A stretch of 64,000 bases of DNA from Virgisporangium aurantiacum (GCF_016863635.1 NZ_BOPG01000085.1:1-64000), one strand, 5' to 3'. Positions 29,001 through 37,674 are shown, numbered from the stretch's first letter. Made by a program: numbers and translations. The notes: generated by a model not told the origin, from the sequence alone.

Positions 29001-30050
29001 ACCAAGGTTCACCGTCGCGTTGTCGGTGGCCCAGCACTGGTCGCCGGTCTTCGTGGTGTTGTTACCGCCGTTCTTGCGGTCCTCCCAACAGTTGCGGTAC
29101 CGGCGCTCGACGTAGCCGCCGATCGACAGATCGAAGCCCTCGCCGATCTCCGTCGGCTGGTTGTTCGACGCCGCCATCCGCCCGTCGACCGACTGCGACG
29201 AGTACCCCAGGTCCAGCGACGGCTCCGGGCCACCGACAGCCGGCGGCACCCGCATCGGGTACGACCAGGAGAAGTCGCCGGCGTAGTTGCCCGCCGACCA
29301 CGTCGACGACGGCGACAGAGACGTCGCCGCGAAGCTGCCTGCCGCGCCCGAGACGCCCGCTGTCAGCGCGACGAGCGTGGAGCCGCCCGCCCGGGCCGAC
29401 TCGTCACGGGCCGGCGTTCCGACCGGCACATCCGCCGACACGACCTTGCCGACGGTGTCGTTGTCGCTCGCCAGCACCGTGCCCACGCACTCCGGCCGAC
29501 CCGGCGAGGTCACCGCGCACTCCGGCAACGACACCAGCCGCAGGCGCGACGACCAGTCGCCGCCGTACGCGGTCGCGAAGTCCTTGTACGACACGGCCAC
29601 GTTCACGCGTCCGTTGCCGGTGACGCCGTCGGCGCGGGCCAACCGCACCAGCACGCCCCGAATCCCGGCCCGCGCGGAATCGGCCTGCCCCAGCACGTCC
29701 ACCGTGACCGCGGCCGGTGCTCCGGCTGCGGCCGTCACCGTGACCGGGCCGGCGGCCTGGGCCGCCGCGCGCTGCCCGGCCGGGGCGACGGACACCCTGG
29801 TCGACGACGCACCGGGCCAGGCGGGCGCCGGCTTGGCCGACGCTGGCCGGTACGCCGGGACGGCTGGAACCGTCGCCCGCACCGGCACGACCGCGATCGG
29901 CTTGACCTTCGCCGACGCCGGCGGGCCGGACGGGGCGACGGGCGCGGCGAGGACCGGCCCCGCCCCGACGAGGCTGACGGCCAGCACGAGCGGCAGGCTC
30001 ACCGCGATGGTGCTGACGGCACGACGGATCATCCGCGACGGCGTGCGCAC
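23037..30050 (-). CDS. Secreted RHS-repeat polymorphic toxin with HINT domain and C-terminal nuclease-like domain
   Basis: A 2337-residue protein. The GTG at 30050 has GAGGAG upstream and opens a Sec signal peptide ending near VLAA. The large N-terminal beta-rich part and the YD repeats (YDSLGRLTG, YDAFGRRTG, YDYDDVGKVTR) form the RHS shell. The conserved end of the RHS core (AREYDPAIGRFVSIDT ... SDADGL) lies near residues 1805-1838. After it come a Gly/Lys linker, a glycine-rich hydrophobic stretch, and a HINT domain at about 2060-2205 (CSFTAGATVLMADG, TDNHPFWV, ending VHNC). The last 130 residues carry NWEHVVEQ and INHPDNMMLLESTVNFAKN, matching HNH/endonuclease-VII-fold toxins. It follows the jellyroll gene by 28 bases and overlaps the immunity gene. 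Confidence 0.92.
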   Translation of the reverse strand: MRTPSRMIRRAVSTIAVSLPLVLAVSLVGAGPVLAAPVAPSGPPASAKVKPIAVVPVRATVPAVPAYRPASAKPAPAWPGASSTRVSVAPAGQRAAAQAAGPVTVTAAAGAPAAVTVDVLGQADSARAGIRGVLVRLARADGVTGNGRVNVAVSYKDFATAYGGDWSSRLRLVSLPECAVTSPGRPECVGTVLASDNDTVGKVVSADVPVGTPARDESARAGGSTLVALTAGVSGAAGSFAATSLSPSSTWSAGNYAGDFSWSYPMRVPPAVGGPEPSLDLGYSSQSVDGRMAASNNQPTEIGEGFDLSIGGYVERRYRNCWEDRKNGGNNTTKTGDQCWATDNATVNLGGRSLELIQDATDVNRWHPRKADGSRVERRYGAPNGARNGEWWVLTTSSGTQYWFGKNMLPGAPSNKPTGSVWTMPVFGNHVNEPCNQTTYNASWCTQAWRWNLDYVVDPHNNTMSFWYSSNTNHYAKNMVVATPVSYVRGGRLDRVEYGTRVEPDPTTGTDSVFAGNAAARVLLGYGDRCLSNCGTHNETTWPDTPWDLECASATKECLNASPSFWTTNRLSTVTTQVRNSAPNDFRDVERWTLTHGFPDPEDSTRAGLWLEKISHVGLVGGTTAMPDITFEGEPMHNRVDTVDHSPSMNWRRLVGIYTETGGLVQIDYSDPDCVAGTRVPTVPESNTLRCYPVKWTPEGHTTAKTDYFHKYVVDAVTESDLTGGAPRVVNRYTYLGDPAWHFADDDGLLSEDGKTWSSWRGYGRVGTTVGDPGEQTYSETTYFRGMNGDKGPSGTTRSVSVTDSQGGTFVDEDWYAGMVREQRTFNGPGGAEVSGSLSEPWHSAELATRTIAGAKVASRYVDVRTSESRTARDGGRPAQRTRTVKEFDSYGMAVKVDDLGDVDVTGDEQCSTTTYEPRNTTAWIIGLPHGARSYALSCAAAAGTVTADDVVSATRTSYDGQDPGIAPKRGDVTRMEQMTGWANGQPVFSTVARAAFDSHGRTVESWDALNFRSATTYTPASGGPVTQTVDTNALNWTTTSTIEPAWGLSTSTEDVNGLRSSLAYDSLGRLTGVWKPGKTKGVDPADVKYTYTVRRDGATAVTTDRVGPTGAYLTSYTLYDGMLRQRQTQSASPSGGRLLTDTFYDTAGRAVKAYDTYHNTGTPGIDLVGVVAADTIPKQTRTVYDGAGRATDSIFQPYERERWRTHTVHGGDHTTVVPPQGGTATTRFVDARGHTTRARTYMGSTPTGAHADTTYEYNRRGLLSTVTDPAGNRWVFGYDITGRQTTLDDPDSGTLTTTYDAGGRVATSTDARNRKLLYTYDAFGRRTGIYKDALAATNKIVEWIYDQTTLPDQVTKAKGQLTSATRIVGNDRYTVATTGYNLAYQKTGTSISIPMAEGGVGGTYYYNAGYNRDGSANSLGSPETGDLPVESVGFTYTDLGLPNRMTNFLGSAPQASYVSDTRYNALAEPEQLTLYRGLFSETGSRVYRTFKYELETGRLEQVITARDGADPNTVSDITYDYDDVGKVTRIADSPPGATADVQCFRYDGLQRLTGAWTPRSGDCAATPTAAGLGGPAPYRQSWTYDDIGRRLTQTDHSLTSDTQAVTTAYDYPNDGGDQPHTLTGVTRSADGASVTTGYTYDAAGNTLNRPAPGGELQTLTWDHQGHLASTNDPTGETSYVYSATGDRLIRRDAKGKTLYLPDAELRWDRATNSKTCTRFYNFGGTTVAQRTAAGVTWLGGDHHGTQQIAIAEAGQAVTRRYETPFGAERGTPTLWPNEKGFVGGTKDPTGLTHLGAREYDPAIGRFVSIDTIVDFTDPQQMNGYTYANNAPTAASDADGLKVMTDEEWYGNTPTYTSDGTGGGGGGGGGNGGGGKKDGGKGKSKKCGTWDIVCKGKKAATATVNWVDDHKAAIAGFAAGLVVGVGCGFAIGWTGAGAVACGALAGAVGSAVQYAVETKVEGKGEFSWGGLAKQAAVGAVIGAVTGGLGSAGAQGIKAGVSAAVAGQGAKAATKAAGAAAWKEAGEIATGKVTGGALSRGAGSAGAAKAGGGKGGGGGKGCSFTAGATVLMADGSGKPIEKIAVGDLVVASGPDNGTTAQPVTATITGTGDRELVQITVETGGTDGPATITATDNHPFWVLPAGEWVDAKDLQPGQWLQTSAGTRVEIGAVQRAGQAGVTTYNLTVAVTHTYHVLAADQPVLVHNCGGPNCQCSAEGLPSYSRPGGWQTAHGPARDYAARGGPTLNWEHVVEQSQAAKSGFPLEWINHPDNMMLLESTVNFAKNGYYSKTFNWTGGQSIRNMLAGMPFNQQWDFGMYVINTIRTYGKEALPGNLPGI

Positions 30051-30078
30051 GGTGTGTCTCCTCGGTTGTCGGCAGGGC

Positions 30079-33000
30079 TCAGGGCTCGAAACGGTGGAAC
30101 GTGACGGCGCGGTTGTTCGTGAACTCCGGTTGGCCCGGCAACGCCCGCGAATACCAGAAGTCGCTCACACGGACCGCTCTCGCTTCGCGTTCGTGCGCCT
30201 CGTCGATCCCGGCGTAGTTGTACGTCAGCAGGCCGTCTTCACCGAAGATCACCTCGTAGCTGACCCGGCTGGTCGGTGTCCGCGTCGAGCCGAGGTTGCG
30301 CACCTCGACCACGAACTGCCGGTTCGGTGCCGTACCGATGAGGGCCGTGCGCACGGTCGTCTGCGCGTCGAAGAACGTATGGGGGTCCTTGTACGCGTTC
30401 AGGGTGCGAATGTGAGAACCCCACCACTCCTCCAGGTAGAAGTCGCCCTCCTCGGTCACGTAGAAGGTGGTGAAGGCGAAGTCGAACACCTGGAACGGGA
30501 ACGGCACCTCTCCGTACGCCTCCCAGAGGTCCTCCTCCGCCATCCGCCACGGGAGGATCGTCTGGTCGGCCGGAACGAACGGCGTGGTGGCAACCGTGCA
30601 GCCGTAGCCGACCGGGTCGCGGTACATCGAGTTCAGCGGGATGTCGACCTGGGTGTCACCGGCGACGTCGATGGCCGCCGCACCGGCGTCGCAGCCCTGG
30701 CGGGCGGTCATCACGTACCGACCGCTCTCGACGCCGCCGAGTGCGAAGGAGCCGGTCGTCGTCTGCACGTCCGTCCACAGTGGATCGATCGACACGAGGG
30801 CGTTCGGCACCGCCGCGCCGTTCCTGGTCACCCGGCCCGACACCGTCCACGGCCCGATCGGACGGGGAACGGTCGGGCGGGTGATGACCACAGCACTGCC
30901 GTCGGCGAGCAACGGTTCGTGGAAGCTGTACTGCGTGCCGATCCCGCCGGTGCGGCTCTCGACGCCGACCGCGGCGTACGCGCCCCGCGACGTCGGGTCG
31001 GGGCCGAGGTTCGCGTACGTGAATGCGAGATCGCCGTTCTCAGAGAGGATCACCTCGAACGTCACCCGGAGGTCCTCGGAGAAGAAAATGACGTTCCGCC
31101 ACTCCACCACGAACTGCCGGTTCGGTGCCGTGCCGAGAACGGCCGTCCGCACGCTCGCCGACCCGTCCACCATCAAGTCGTCCCAGAACGGGGCGATGAC
31201 GCCGTTGGGGGTCGAGCGGTCGGGCAGGCTGGTTCCCCGGTACTCGTCCGCGTCCGTCCCGTCGCCGATCGACAGGGTTCCGTTCGTGCTCACCCACGCC
31301 GTCGTGGCGCTCTCGCCGTAGAACGGCACGGTGAACGGCAACGTGACCTGGATCGTTTTGTCGTCGCCGGTCAGCGGCAGCACCGTCTGGTCGGCCGGGA
31401 CGAACGGACGCTCCTCGGTCGAGCACGTGTACCCGAACAGGTCCGCCTGCGGGAACAGGGTCAGGCCCACGAACGTCGGTTCGTCGATCGTCACGGCGCT
31501 GGTGGCCGTCGCGCCGCACGGGCCGCCGGTCGCCGTCACAATGTATTGGCCGGCGGCCAGGTTCGGGAACGCGAACGAGCCGTCCGGACCCGTGCGCAGC
31601 GTCGCGCCGCCCGGCTCCAGCCGGACAAGGGCGTTCACGGCCGGGTTCCCGTTCGCGTCGGACGCGGTTCCGTTGACCGCGGGTAGGTCCGTGACCCGGG
31701 CGACCGCGGCCGCGGTCTCGCTCTGCCGGTTGTTCGCGGTCACAGACGCCGCGAATACGAACGTCGATCCAGGCACTGTCGGCGTGACCGTCACGGTCGC
31801 CTTCCCGCCGGCCGCCGGCAGGGTGACGCTGCCGCTGAGAGTCTGGTCGCCGAGGCTGTACCTGATTCGGGTGATGGTGGTGTCGCCGCGGGCGTCGAGG
31901 GTCACCTGCAACGGCCGTCCGATGGTGACCCGGCCGCCGTCGGACAGGGTGACGATCGGCGACACCGGCTTGAGTTGCTTCTCGAATTCCATCTCGGTCG
32001 GACTCAACGTGCGGGCGTAGACGCGCAGGTCGTCGACCACCCCCACCATGCCGCCGAGCCGGGCACCGGCGGACTTCCGCCCGCCGAGCACGAGTGGGCC
32101 GGTCGCGTTGAACCCGCCGGTGAGTGTCGCGGTCTGCGCCTGAGCCACGCCGTCGACGTACATCCGCAGCGTGTGGCTGGCGGCGTCGTAGACCGCGGCG
32201 ACATGGGTCCACATGCCCGCGGCCGGCGCGGCGTCGGACTTCACCGTCGCGATCGACGGGGCGTCACCGTCGACCGACGCCATTGCGAACGTCCAACGCT
32301 GGTCGGTCCCGTGGTACCCGACCCAGAACGCGGACGTCCGCTCCCCGTCGGCGGACACGACCACCGGGACGGAGTTCGCAATGGCGGCGGGGCGCTGCGC
32401 CCAGAACGACACCGCGAAGTTCGCGTCGGTCCGCACCGTCGTCGCCCCACCGGTGACCGGGTCGCGGGTGGCGATCGGACCCGCGGTAGTGCCGAACGTG
32501 CCGCCGCCGTTCGGTACCGCTACCGTGCCGCCGCGGCCCGACGTGCGACCGACGCCGGTGAGCGTCATCGCGTTGCCGTGCCCGGTCGAGTCGACGGCCG
32601 CGCCGCTGCTCTCCTCGAAACGCCACAGCGCGTCGGGACCGGACCCGGCCCGCACCCCGAACGTGTGCGTGCTCGGGGCGGCCGACAGGTTGCCGGCCAC
32701 GTCGATGGCCCACACCCGCAGCGTGTGCACGCCATCGGTGGGCGGGGTGACGGACACCGTCGCGCCGTGATCGGTGCCGGCGTTCACGCGCGGCGCCTGC
32801 GCGCCCTGTATGCCACCGTCGACGGTGTAGGCGTAGGCGACCACATCGGCCGGGTTCATGGCCGGCGGCGCGATCGTGAACGTACCCGCGATCCCGGCGC
32901 CGCCGTGCAGCTGGCCGTCGGACGGGTAGCTCGTCGACCCGACCGCGCCCGGTGTCGACGGCGGTGTGACGTCGACGGTGAACTCGCACTGCGCGGAGAA

Positions 33001-34785
33001 CTGCCCGACGTCGATGCCGTCGCCGGCCTGGGCCCGAACCACGTAGGTGCGGCCGTCGACCAGTTTGCCCGCCGGGATCGACACGACCGCGTCGGTGCCG
33101 GACGCCAGGTCGGCCTGGGACGCCTGCTCGCCGACGCCCACGGTGCCGCCGAGCTGCCACCAGGTGAACGTCACGTTGAGCGGGCGGGCCAGGCCGTCGG
33201 CGTCGCTGACCCGGGCCCGCAGCTGCGGCGTCAATGTACGGACGTACGGACGCCCGGCGCCGGTCCCACAGGTACCGTCGGCGACTCGCAGCTGGTCCGG
33301 CGCGTTCGGGTACGAGTTGTAGGTGACGACGAAGCGGGCCGTCGATGCATCGAACTTCTTCCACGCGTTGTGGTTGGACTCGTTCATGGCCTTGAGCCCG
33401 AGCGTGATCGAGCCCCAGCCTTCGGCGGCGGCCTGGCGGGCCAGCCCGGTGAGGCCCCACTCGGTGTGCTTGGGCTGCTTGCTGCAGTTGAAGCTCGACC
33501 CGGACGCCGCGGCCGGGTAGACCCACGAACCGGCGTTGTTGCCCCAGTTCGTGTCGGAGCGCGGGGCGTTGCCGACCCGGTGCACGTCGGTGTTCGTCCC
33601 GCCGCAGGACCACGAGTGCAGCAGTTCCATCGTCAGTTTGGCGTCGAGCACGTGCTTGCCGAGGTACTCGGCGTTCTGGAACTCGAACAACGACCGGTAG
33701 GTCATCGTCTGCGCCTCGTCGGTGTACCCGACCTTGGCGCACGACTTCGTCTTCGGCTCCCACTTGGGGCAGTCGAACTTGTCGTAGGACCAGTACGACT
33801 GGCCTGTGAACCGACTGTTGATCATCGTCCAGGCCGATGCCACCAGTGCCGGGTCGACGAACACGGGGTACGTCGTCGCCGATGCGGTCAGGAACTTCCG
33901 GTCCGGTCGCACGGTGAGCGTCGAGCCGGACAGCGTCAGCGGCATCGCCGCGTCGCGGGCACCCGCGGTCGCTCCCCGCGCGTCGGATCCGGAGTCCGAG
34001 TCGGAGCCTTGGCCTGACGAGTCCCACATCTTCGGTGTTCCCGACGCGAACACCGTCGCGCCCGCGCCGTCGACGACCTTGAGCGTCCCGGCGTCGCCGG
34101 CACGCATGGTCAGCCCCTTGGCCTCGACGGCGAAGCGCACCTCGGCCAACGCCGGGTTCTTCGCCGCGGCGGGCGTCTTCACCACGAGGACCTCGCTGAA
34201 ACCCTCGACGTCGGCGGTGACCACCAGGTCGACGTCCGGCAACACCGACGGGTACGTCACCTGCGCGCCGGATACCGTCGGCGGCGGCAGCGGACCCGGC
34301 CACCGCAGCGACAGTTCACCCTTCGCCGCCCGCAGCGTCACCAGCGGCGCGTCGCCGCCGGCGGAGAAGGACATGTCCGTCGCGCTCGCAACCGGCGCCA
34401 GCCGGCCGTCGACCGGCCGCAGTGCCGGGTCCGGCGTCGCCCACCCGCCGTCCTTGCGCACCCGCTGCACCCGCGCGGCGGTCACCGCAGTGAGCGTCGC
34501 GTCGGCATTGACGAACACCTGTGCCTTCTCGGTGCGTGCCGACTCGTCCTCGACCTGGCGCCGGCAGCGCGCGGCGATCGCCGCGGCCGTCGCACGGTCG
34601 GGCGCCGTCGCGGGACAGGTGGTCGCGGCCGGCTGGGTCGGCGCCGCGGTGCCGGGTGACGCCGGGAGCGCCGTGCCCGACAGCACCAGGGCCACGACGA
34701 GCAGGCGACGGAGCGGATGACGCCTCCGGACAGGCCGAATATCCGGGTGTTCCTTGATGGATGACGAATACCCGCCGACAATCAC
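30079..34785 (-). CDS. Secreted multidomain jellyroll protein, partner of the RHS toxin
   Basis: A 1568-residue protein. The GTG at 34785 has GGGGG nine bases upstream, and a basic stretch plus helix forms the signal peptide (LRRLLVVALVLSGTALP). Residues about 290-480 are a DNRLRE-type domain (FINSRF-like MINSRFTGQSYWSYDKFDC). Two Ig/fibronectin-like regions follow, then a LamG/concanavalin fold at about 720-925 (FAVSFWAQRPAAI, MWTHVAAVYDAASHTLRMYV). The last 500 residues are two copies of a unit: a carboxypeptidase-regulatory-like beta-sandwich, then a PFVPADQT.LP beta domain ending in APNRQFVVE. This large partner precedes actinobacterial RHS toxins and probably helps surface display or target binding. 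The C-terminal duplication is unusual. Confidence 0.88.
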   Translation of the reverse strand: MIVGGYSSSIKEHPDIRPVRRRHPLRRLLVVALVLSGTALPASPGTAAPTQPAATTCPATAPDRATAAAIAARCRRQVEDESARTEKAQVFVNADATLTAVTAARVQRVRKDGGWATPDPALRPVDGRLAPVASATDMSFSAGGDAPLVTLRAAKGELSLRWPGPLPPPTVSGAQVTYPSVLPDVDLVVTADVEGFSEVLVVKTPAAAKNPALAEVRFAVEAKGLTMRAGDAGTLKVVDGAGATVFASGTPKMWDSSGQGSDSDSGSDARGATAGARDAAMPLTLSGSTLTVRPDRKFLTASATTYPVFVDPALVASAWTMINSRFTGQSYWSYDKFDCPKWEPKTKSCAKVGYTDEAQTMTYRSLFEFQNAEYLGKHVLDAKLTMELLHSWSCGGTNTDVHRVGNAPRSDTNWGNNAGSWVYPAAASGSSFNCSKQPKHTEWGLTGLARQAAAEGWGSITLGLKAMNESNHNAWKKFDASTARFVVTYNSYPNAPDQLRVADGTCGTGAGRPYVRTLTPQLRARVSDADGLARPLNVTFTWWQLGGTVGVGEQASQADLASGTDAVVSIPAGKLVDGRTYVVRAQAGDGIDVGQFSAQCEFTVDVTPPSTPGAVGSTSYPSDGQLHGGAGIAGTFTIAPPAMNPADVVAYAYTVDGGIQGAQAPRVNAGTDHGATVSVTPPTDGVHTLRVWAIDVAGNLSAAPSTHTFGVRAGSGPDALWRFEESSGAAVDSTGHGNAMTLTGVGRTSGRGGTVAVPNGGGTFGTTAGPIATRDPVTGGATTVRTDANFAVSFWAQRPAAIANSVPVVVSADGERTSAFWVGYHGTDQRWTFAMASVDGDAPSIATVKSDAAPAAGMWTHVAAVYDAASHTLRMYVDGVAQAQTATLTGGFNATGPLVLGGRKSAGARLGGMVGVVDDLRVYARTLSPTEMEFEKQLKPVSPIVTLSDGGRVTIGRPLQVTLDARGDTTITRIRYSLGDQTLSGSVTLPAAGGKATVTVTPTVPGSTFVFAASVTANNRQSETAAAVARVTDLPAVNGTASDANGNPAVNALVRLEPGGATLRTGPDGSFAFPNLAAGQYIVTATGGPCGATATSAVTIDEPTFVGLTLFPQADLFGYTCSTEERPFVPADQTVLPLTGDDKTIQVTLPFTVPFYGESATTAWVSTNGTLSIGDGTDADEYRGTSLPDRSTPNGVIAPFWDDLMVDGSASVRTAVLGTAPNRQFVVEWRNVIFFSEDLRVTFEVILSENGDLAFTYANLGPDPTSRGAYAAVGVESRTGGIGTQYSFHEPLLADGSAVVITRPTVPRPIGPWTVSGRVTRNGAAVPNALVSIDPLWTDVQTTTGSFALGGVESGRYVMTARQGCDAGAAAIDVAGDTQVDIPLNSMYRDPVGYGCTVATTPFVPADQTILPWRMAEEDLWEAYGEVPFPFQVFDFAFTTFYVTEEGDFYLEEWWGSHIRTLNAYKDPHTFFDAQTTVRTALIGTAPNRQFVVEVRNLGSTRTPTSRVSYEVIFGEDGLLTYNYAGIDEAHEREARAVRVSDFWYSRALPGQPEFTNNRAVTFHRFEP

Positions 34786-34978
34786 GGTGAGTTACCCCCA
34801 GGCCACACTGAGATCGATGGCGGTAACCATAGTGGATGATCACTGTGTGCAATTGGTGGTGAACTTCACACAAAGAACCATTGACTCCGGTCGAACTCCT
34901 CCGGGGCGGCACGGCCCTCCCGGCGGCCCGCCGATCGGGGCCGTCCCACACCCGTCTCGTCGAAGGAAACTGCTGACG

Positions 34979-35608
34979 ATGTCCGTCCCTGAACCACCCT
35001 CGCTGGCGGCCGACGCCTATGTCACACCGATCACCGCCGAGCCACGCGTCGGCGAATACGGCGTACACGCCTTCGGCCGCGCCGTTGCCTCCCACCTCGC
35101 CCGCGCCCTCAACACCGCCGTCCAGCCACCGACCTACCGGGAGAACCGTCGGGATCAGCGGAACCTGCCGAAGGCATCGACACTCGCGTTGACGGTCACG
35201 GGCCACGACGTACCCATCACCATCTTCGACGTCCCCACCCAGCCGCCGCGGCGACCCACGACGGTGTACGCCATCACCCTGGACGGACAGCCGGTGCCGT
35301 TCGAGACCGCCACCACCTACGACCTCGACGGGCAACTGGCCCGCGCAGTCTGGGTCGCAAGCCGCAGGCGTCACCACGCCGATCGACGCCATCCGACACA
35401 CGCAACCGTCGACGCAGCATCGGCACCTCGGACGACGTCAGACGTTCCAACCCACGCCGCCGCGACACCGTCGCCGCCCGACAACAGGCCCGGACAACGA
35501 ACCCAGACATCCGCGTTGGCATACGCCGCCGTACGGTCCGGACGAAACGTACGGCGGCGCACGGCCGAGGGAATGCGATGGCCGTCGCTAGCGCCGATTC
35601 ACATCTGA
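34979..35608 (+). CDS. Hypothetical protein
   Basis: The ATG at 34979 has AAGGA 11 bases upstream and gives 209 residues. The first 130 residues are plausible (VTPITAEPRVGEYGVHAFGR, then VPITIFDVPTQPPRRPTTVY). The C-terminal third is Arg/His/Thr-rich, suggesting a frame disturbance or a disordered tail. No signal peptide, membrane helix or known motif. It is divergent from the jellyroll/RHS operon, and the 193-base gap holds a short palindrome (GTGAACTTCAC at 34859). Function unknown. Confidence 0.5.
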   Translation: MSVPEPPSLAADAYVTPITAEPRVGEYGVHAFGRAVASHLARALNTAVQPPTYRENRRDQRNLPKASTLALTVTGHDVPITIFDVPTQPPRRPTTVYAITLDGQPVPFETATTYDLDGQLARAVWVASRRRHHADRRHPTHATVDAASAPRTTSDVPTHAAATPSPPDNRPGQRTQTSALAYAAVRSGRNVRRRTAEGMRWPSLAPIHI

Positions 35609-35751
35609 CGACATCGACTTGCCGAGAGAGGTTTCGGCGGTCACGTGTGACCGACGGGCATTGACCTGGTTCTTTAGGGTGGAGGTAATACGTCGTTACT
35701 CGAACCGCCCTGACCTGCTGGGACCATGATCGAAGGCCGCGCCCATGCCCG

Positions 35752-37272
35752 TCACGCGTGGCCGCCGCAGCTGAAGCCGCCGCCGCTGTAGCCGCCGCCG
35801 TCGCCGTAACCGCCGGTATCGGCGTAGCCGCCCGAGCCCGCAACGCCGTGCCCGCGTCCGCCGCCCCGCAGCTGCCGGTGCGGGTCGCCCGGGTCCGGGC
35901 GCCCGGCCTCGCGGGCGATCCGGCGCAGCTGCCTGCGCTCCTCGGAGTAGGACGCCCTCGTCGGGGCGTACGCCCGTAGCCGGCTCCCGTCGGGGTCGGC
36001 GGCGTCGTAACGGTCCCACTGCCGGGTCAGGAACAGGAACGCCGGCTCCCGCCTCGGGTCCGACGGCAGGTGACCACCCGCGACGACCACCTCGGTCGCG
36101 GCACGGTCGCCGGCCTCCGCGCGGCGGCACAACAGATCCCGCACCCCGACGGCTCTGGCGGCGGCCAGCGCCCGCACGCACGCCGCGCGGACCGTCGGCG
36201 GAACGCCGCTCTGGTTCACCACCCTGAGCAGCATCTCGGCATGTCCGACCGCGAGCGGGAACGCGGCGAGCCGCCGCCCGTCCGGATCGGCGTCGTCGAG
36301 CCGGTGGAACTGCCGCGTCGCGATCAGGAACAGCGGCACCAAGTCCGGGTCGGCCGGGACGAACCCACCCGCGGCGGCGTAGCGGGCGGCCGTCTCGTCA
36401 CCTTCGACCGCGCGGCGGGCGAGTTCGATGCGCACCGGGCCGTCGGCCTGCGCGGTCAGCGCCCGGCCACAGGCCGTCGACGCGCTGATGCCACCACGGT
36501 GTCGCGGCACCCGGGTGCCGTGGGTCAACCGGTCCAGCAGGTGCTTGACCAGGTTGACCGGGTCGAATCCGGTGATGAGGTCGGTCCGGTCGCGCAGCAC
36601 CATCAGTACGGCCAGGTCGGGCGAGCGGTCGGGGCGGTCGACCGGTCGGGGCAGGTGCGGGTTGGTGAGTATGGCCTCGAGCAGCGGTGTCGGGGTGCCG
36701 TCGTCAGTCCACAGCCGGTGGTGGCGCTCCTGCCGGGCGACCCGCAACCCGAGTTCGGCCCACAACCCCTCGACGAACTCGAATTCGAGGGCGCCCAGCA
36801 GGGACGGCTCGTCGGTGCGGTGCAGCACATCCCGGAACCCGGTGGCCAGGTCGGGATCGGCGATGGGCCGCAGGCCCAGTCGGACGACGATCGTCGAGGC
36901 GTTCAGGCCACGGAACGGCTGCGCCATGCCCGCCACCACCCGGAGCCGCGGCTCGTGCGCGCACGCCGGGTCGGCACCGAGCAGGAACCGACCGATCGCC
37001 GGGTCAAAGCCGTCGTCGTCGCGGAGGACGGCCAGAATCCGATCCCAGATCCGTTCCCACGCCGGCGACCGGCCCTCCCACAGCCGCTCGAGCGTCGCCG
37101 CGGCACGGGTCCGGGCCGCGGCGCTGCGGCCCGTTGTCATCACCTCGATCAGGGTCCCGACCCGGGATTCGTCGGCCGATGCCCGCAACGCGCGACGGCC
37201 GACCCACGCCGTCGCGAGGACGCCGACCGGCCACCGCCGGACGGCCAGCCACTGGAGTACTCCACCCGCCAT
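35752..37272 (-). CDS. Hypothetical protein with tandem DPDG repeats and Gly-rich tail
   Basis: About 506 residues from the ATG at 37272 (MAGGVLQWLAVRRWP); a GTG at 37335 is possible but neither start has a clear ribosome site. The body is helical and HEAT-like (ARTRAAATLERLWEGRSPAW). Two copies of a signature occur: VPLFLIATRQFHRLDDADPD with GRRLAAF, and PAFLFLTRQWDRYDAADPDG with SRLRAY. It ends in a Gly/Tyr-rich tail finishing GGGFSCGGHA, unusual for a cytosolic protein. The FLFLTRQW..YDAADPDG pattern occurs in other actinobacterial helical-repeat proteins. Function unknown. Confidence 0.75.
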   Translation of the reverse strand: MAGGVLQWLAVRRWPVGVLATAWVGRRALRASADESRVGTLIEVMTTGRSAAARTRAAATLERLWEGRSPAWERIWDRILAVLRDDDGFDPAIGRFLLGADPACAHEPRLRVVAGMAQPFRGLNASTIVVRLGLRPIADPDLATGFRDVLHRTDEPSLLGALEFEFVEGLWAELGLRVARQERHHRLWTDDGTPTPLLEAILTNPHLPRPVDRPDRSPDLAVLMVLRDRTDLITGFDPVNLVKHLLDRLTHGTRVPRHRGGISASTACGRALTAQADGPVRIELARRAVEGDETAARYAAAGGFVPADPDLVPLFLIATRQFHRLDDADPDGRRLAAFPLAVGHAEMLLRVVNQSGVPPTVRAACVRALAAARAVGVRDLLCRRAEAGDRAATEVVVAGGHLPSDPRREPAFLFLTRQWDRYDAADPDGSRLRAYAPTRASYSEERRQLRRIAREAGRPDPGDPHRQLRGGGRGHGVAGSGGYADTGGYGDGGGYSGGGFSCGGHA

Positions 37273-37674
37273 CCATCCATCGTGCCGGATCCCGCCGGGA
37301 AGGCGTCCGATCGAGGGATCCACATGCGGCGTCACGTGACGAACGGGCGGTCGGCCACCCCGTCGAAGTCGCTGTCGACCTAGCCGCCTCCGGGCGGGCC
37401 GTCGCTGTCACAGTCGTGCACGAACACGTCGACCCGACCGCCCTGATCACGGTCGACCGGGTGGCGGCCGCTACGCCCGGACCGTAGTCGGCAGCCGGAT
37501 CAAATCGACATCGTGCCTGTGTGCGGCGGCGGCGCCACCGGGCGGCACCCGACCGCGTCGAGCGTCCGCGGCCCGATGCGAGGAGGGCGGCGCTGTGCCG
37601 GACTGGTCGCCGGCGTCGTCGCGGCCCACTCCGCCGTCGCCGGGCGAGGTTGCACCGGCCGGCAGGTGCGCCGG
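37273..37674. other. Gene-free interval
   Basis: A 402-base stretch between the DPDG-repeat protein and the fucosidase end, both on the minus strand. Apart from a possible longer start for the repeat protein (37335), I see no convincing coding frame, and only weak GC hairpins just beyond the fucosidase stop. Confidence 0.5.

Noticed and set aside
34859..34869. GTGAACTTCAC palindrome before the RHS operon as a PHO box or operator
   Set aside because: Only 11 bases with a central mismatch, and no second 11-base unit next to it.
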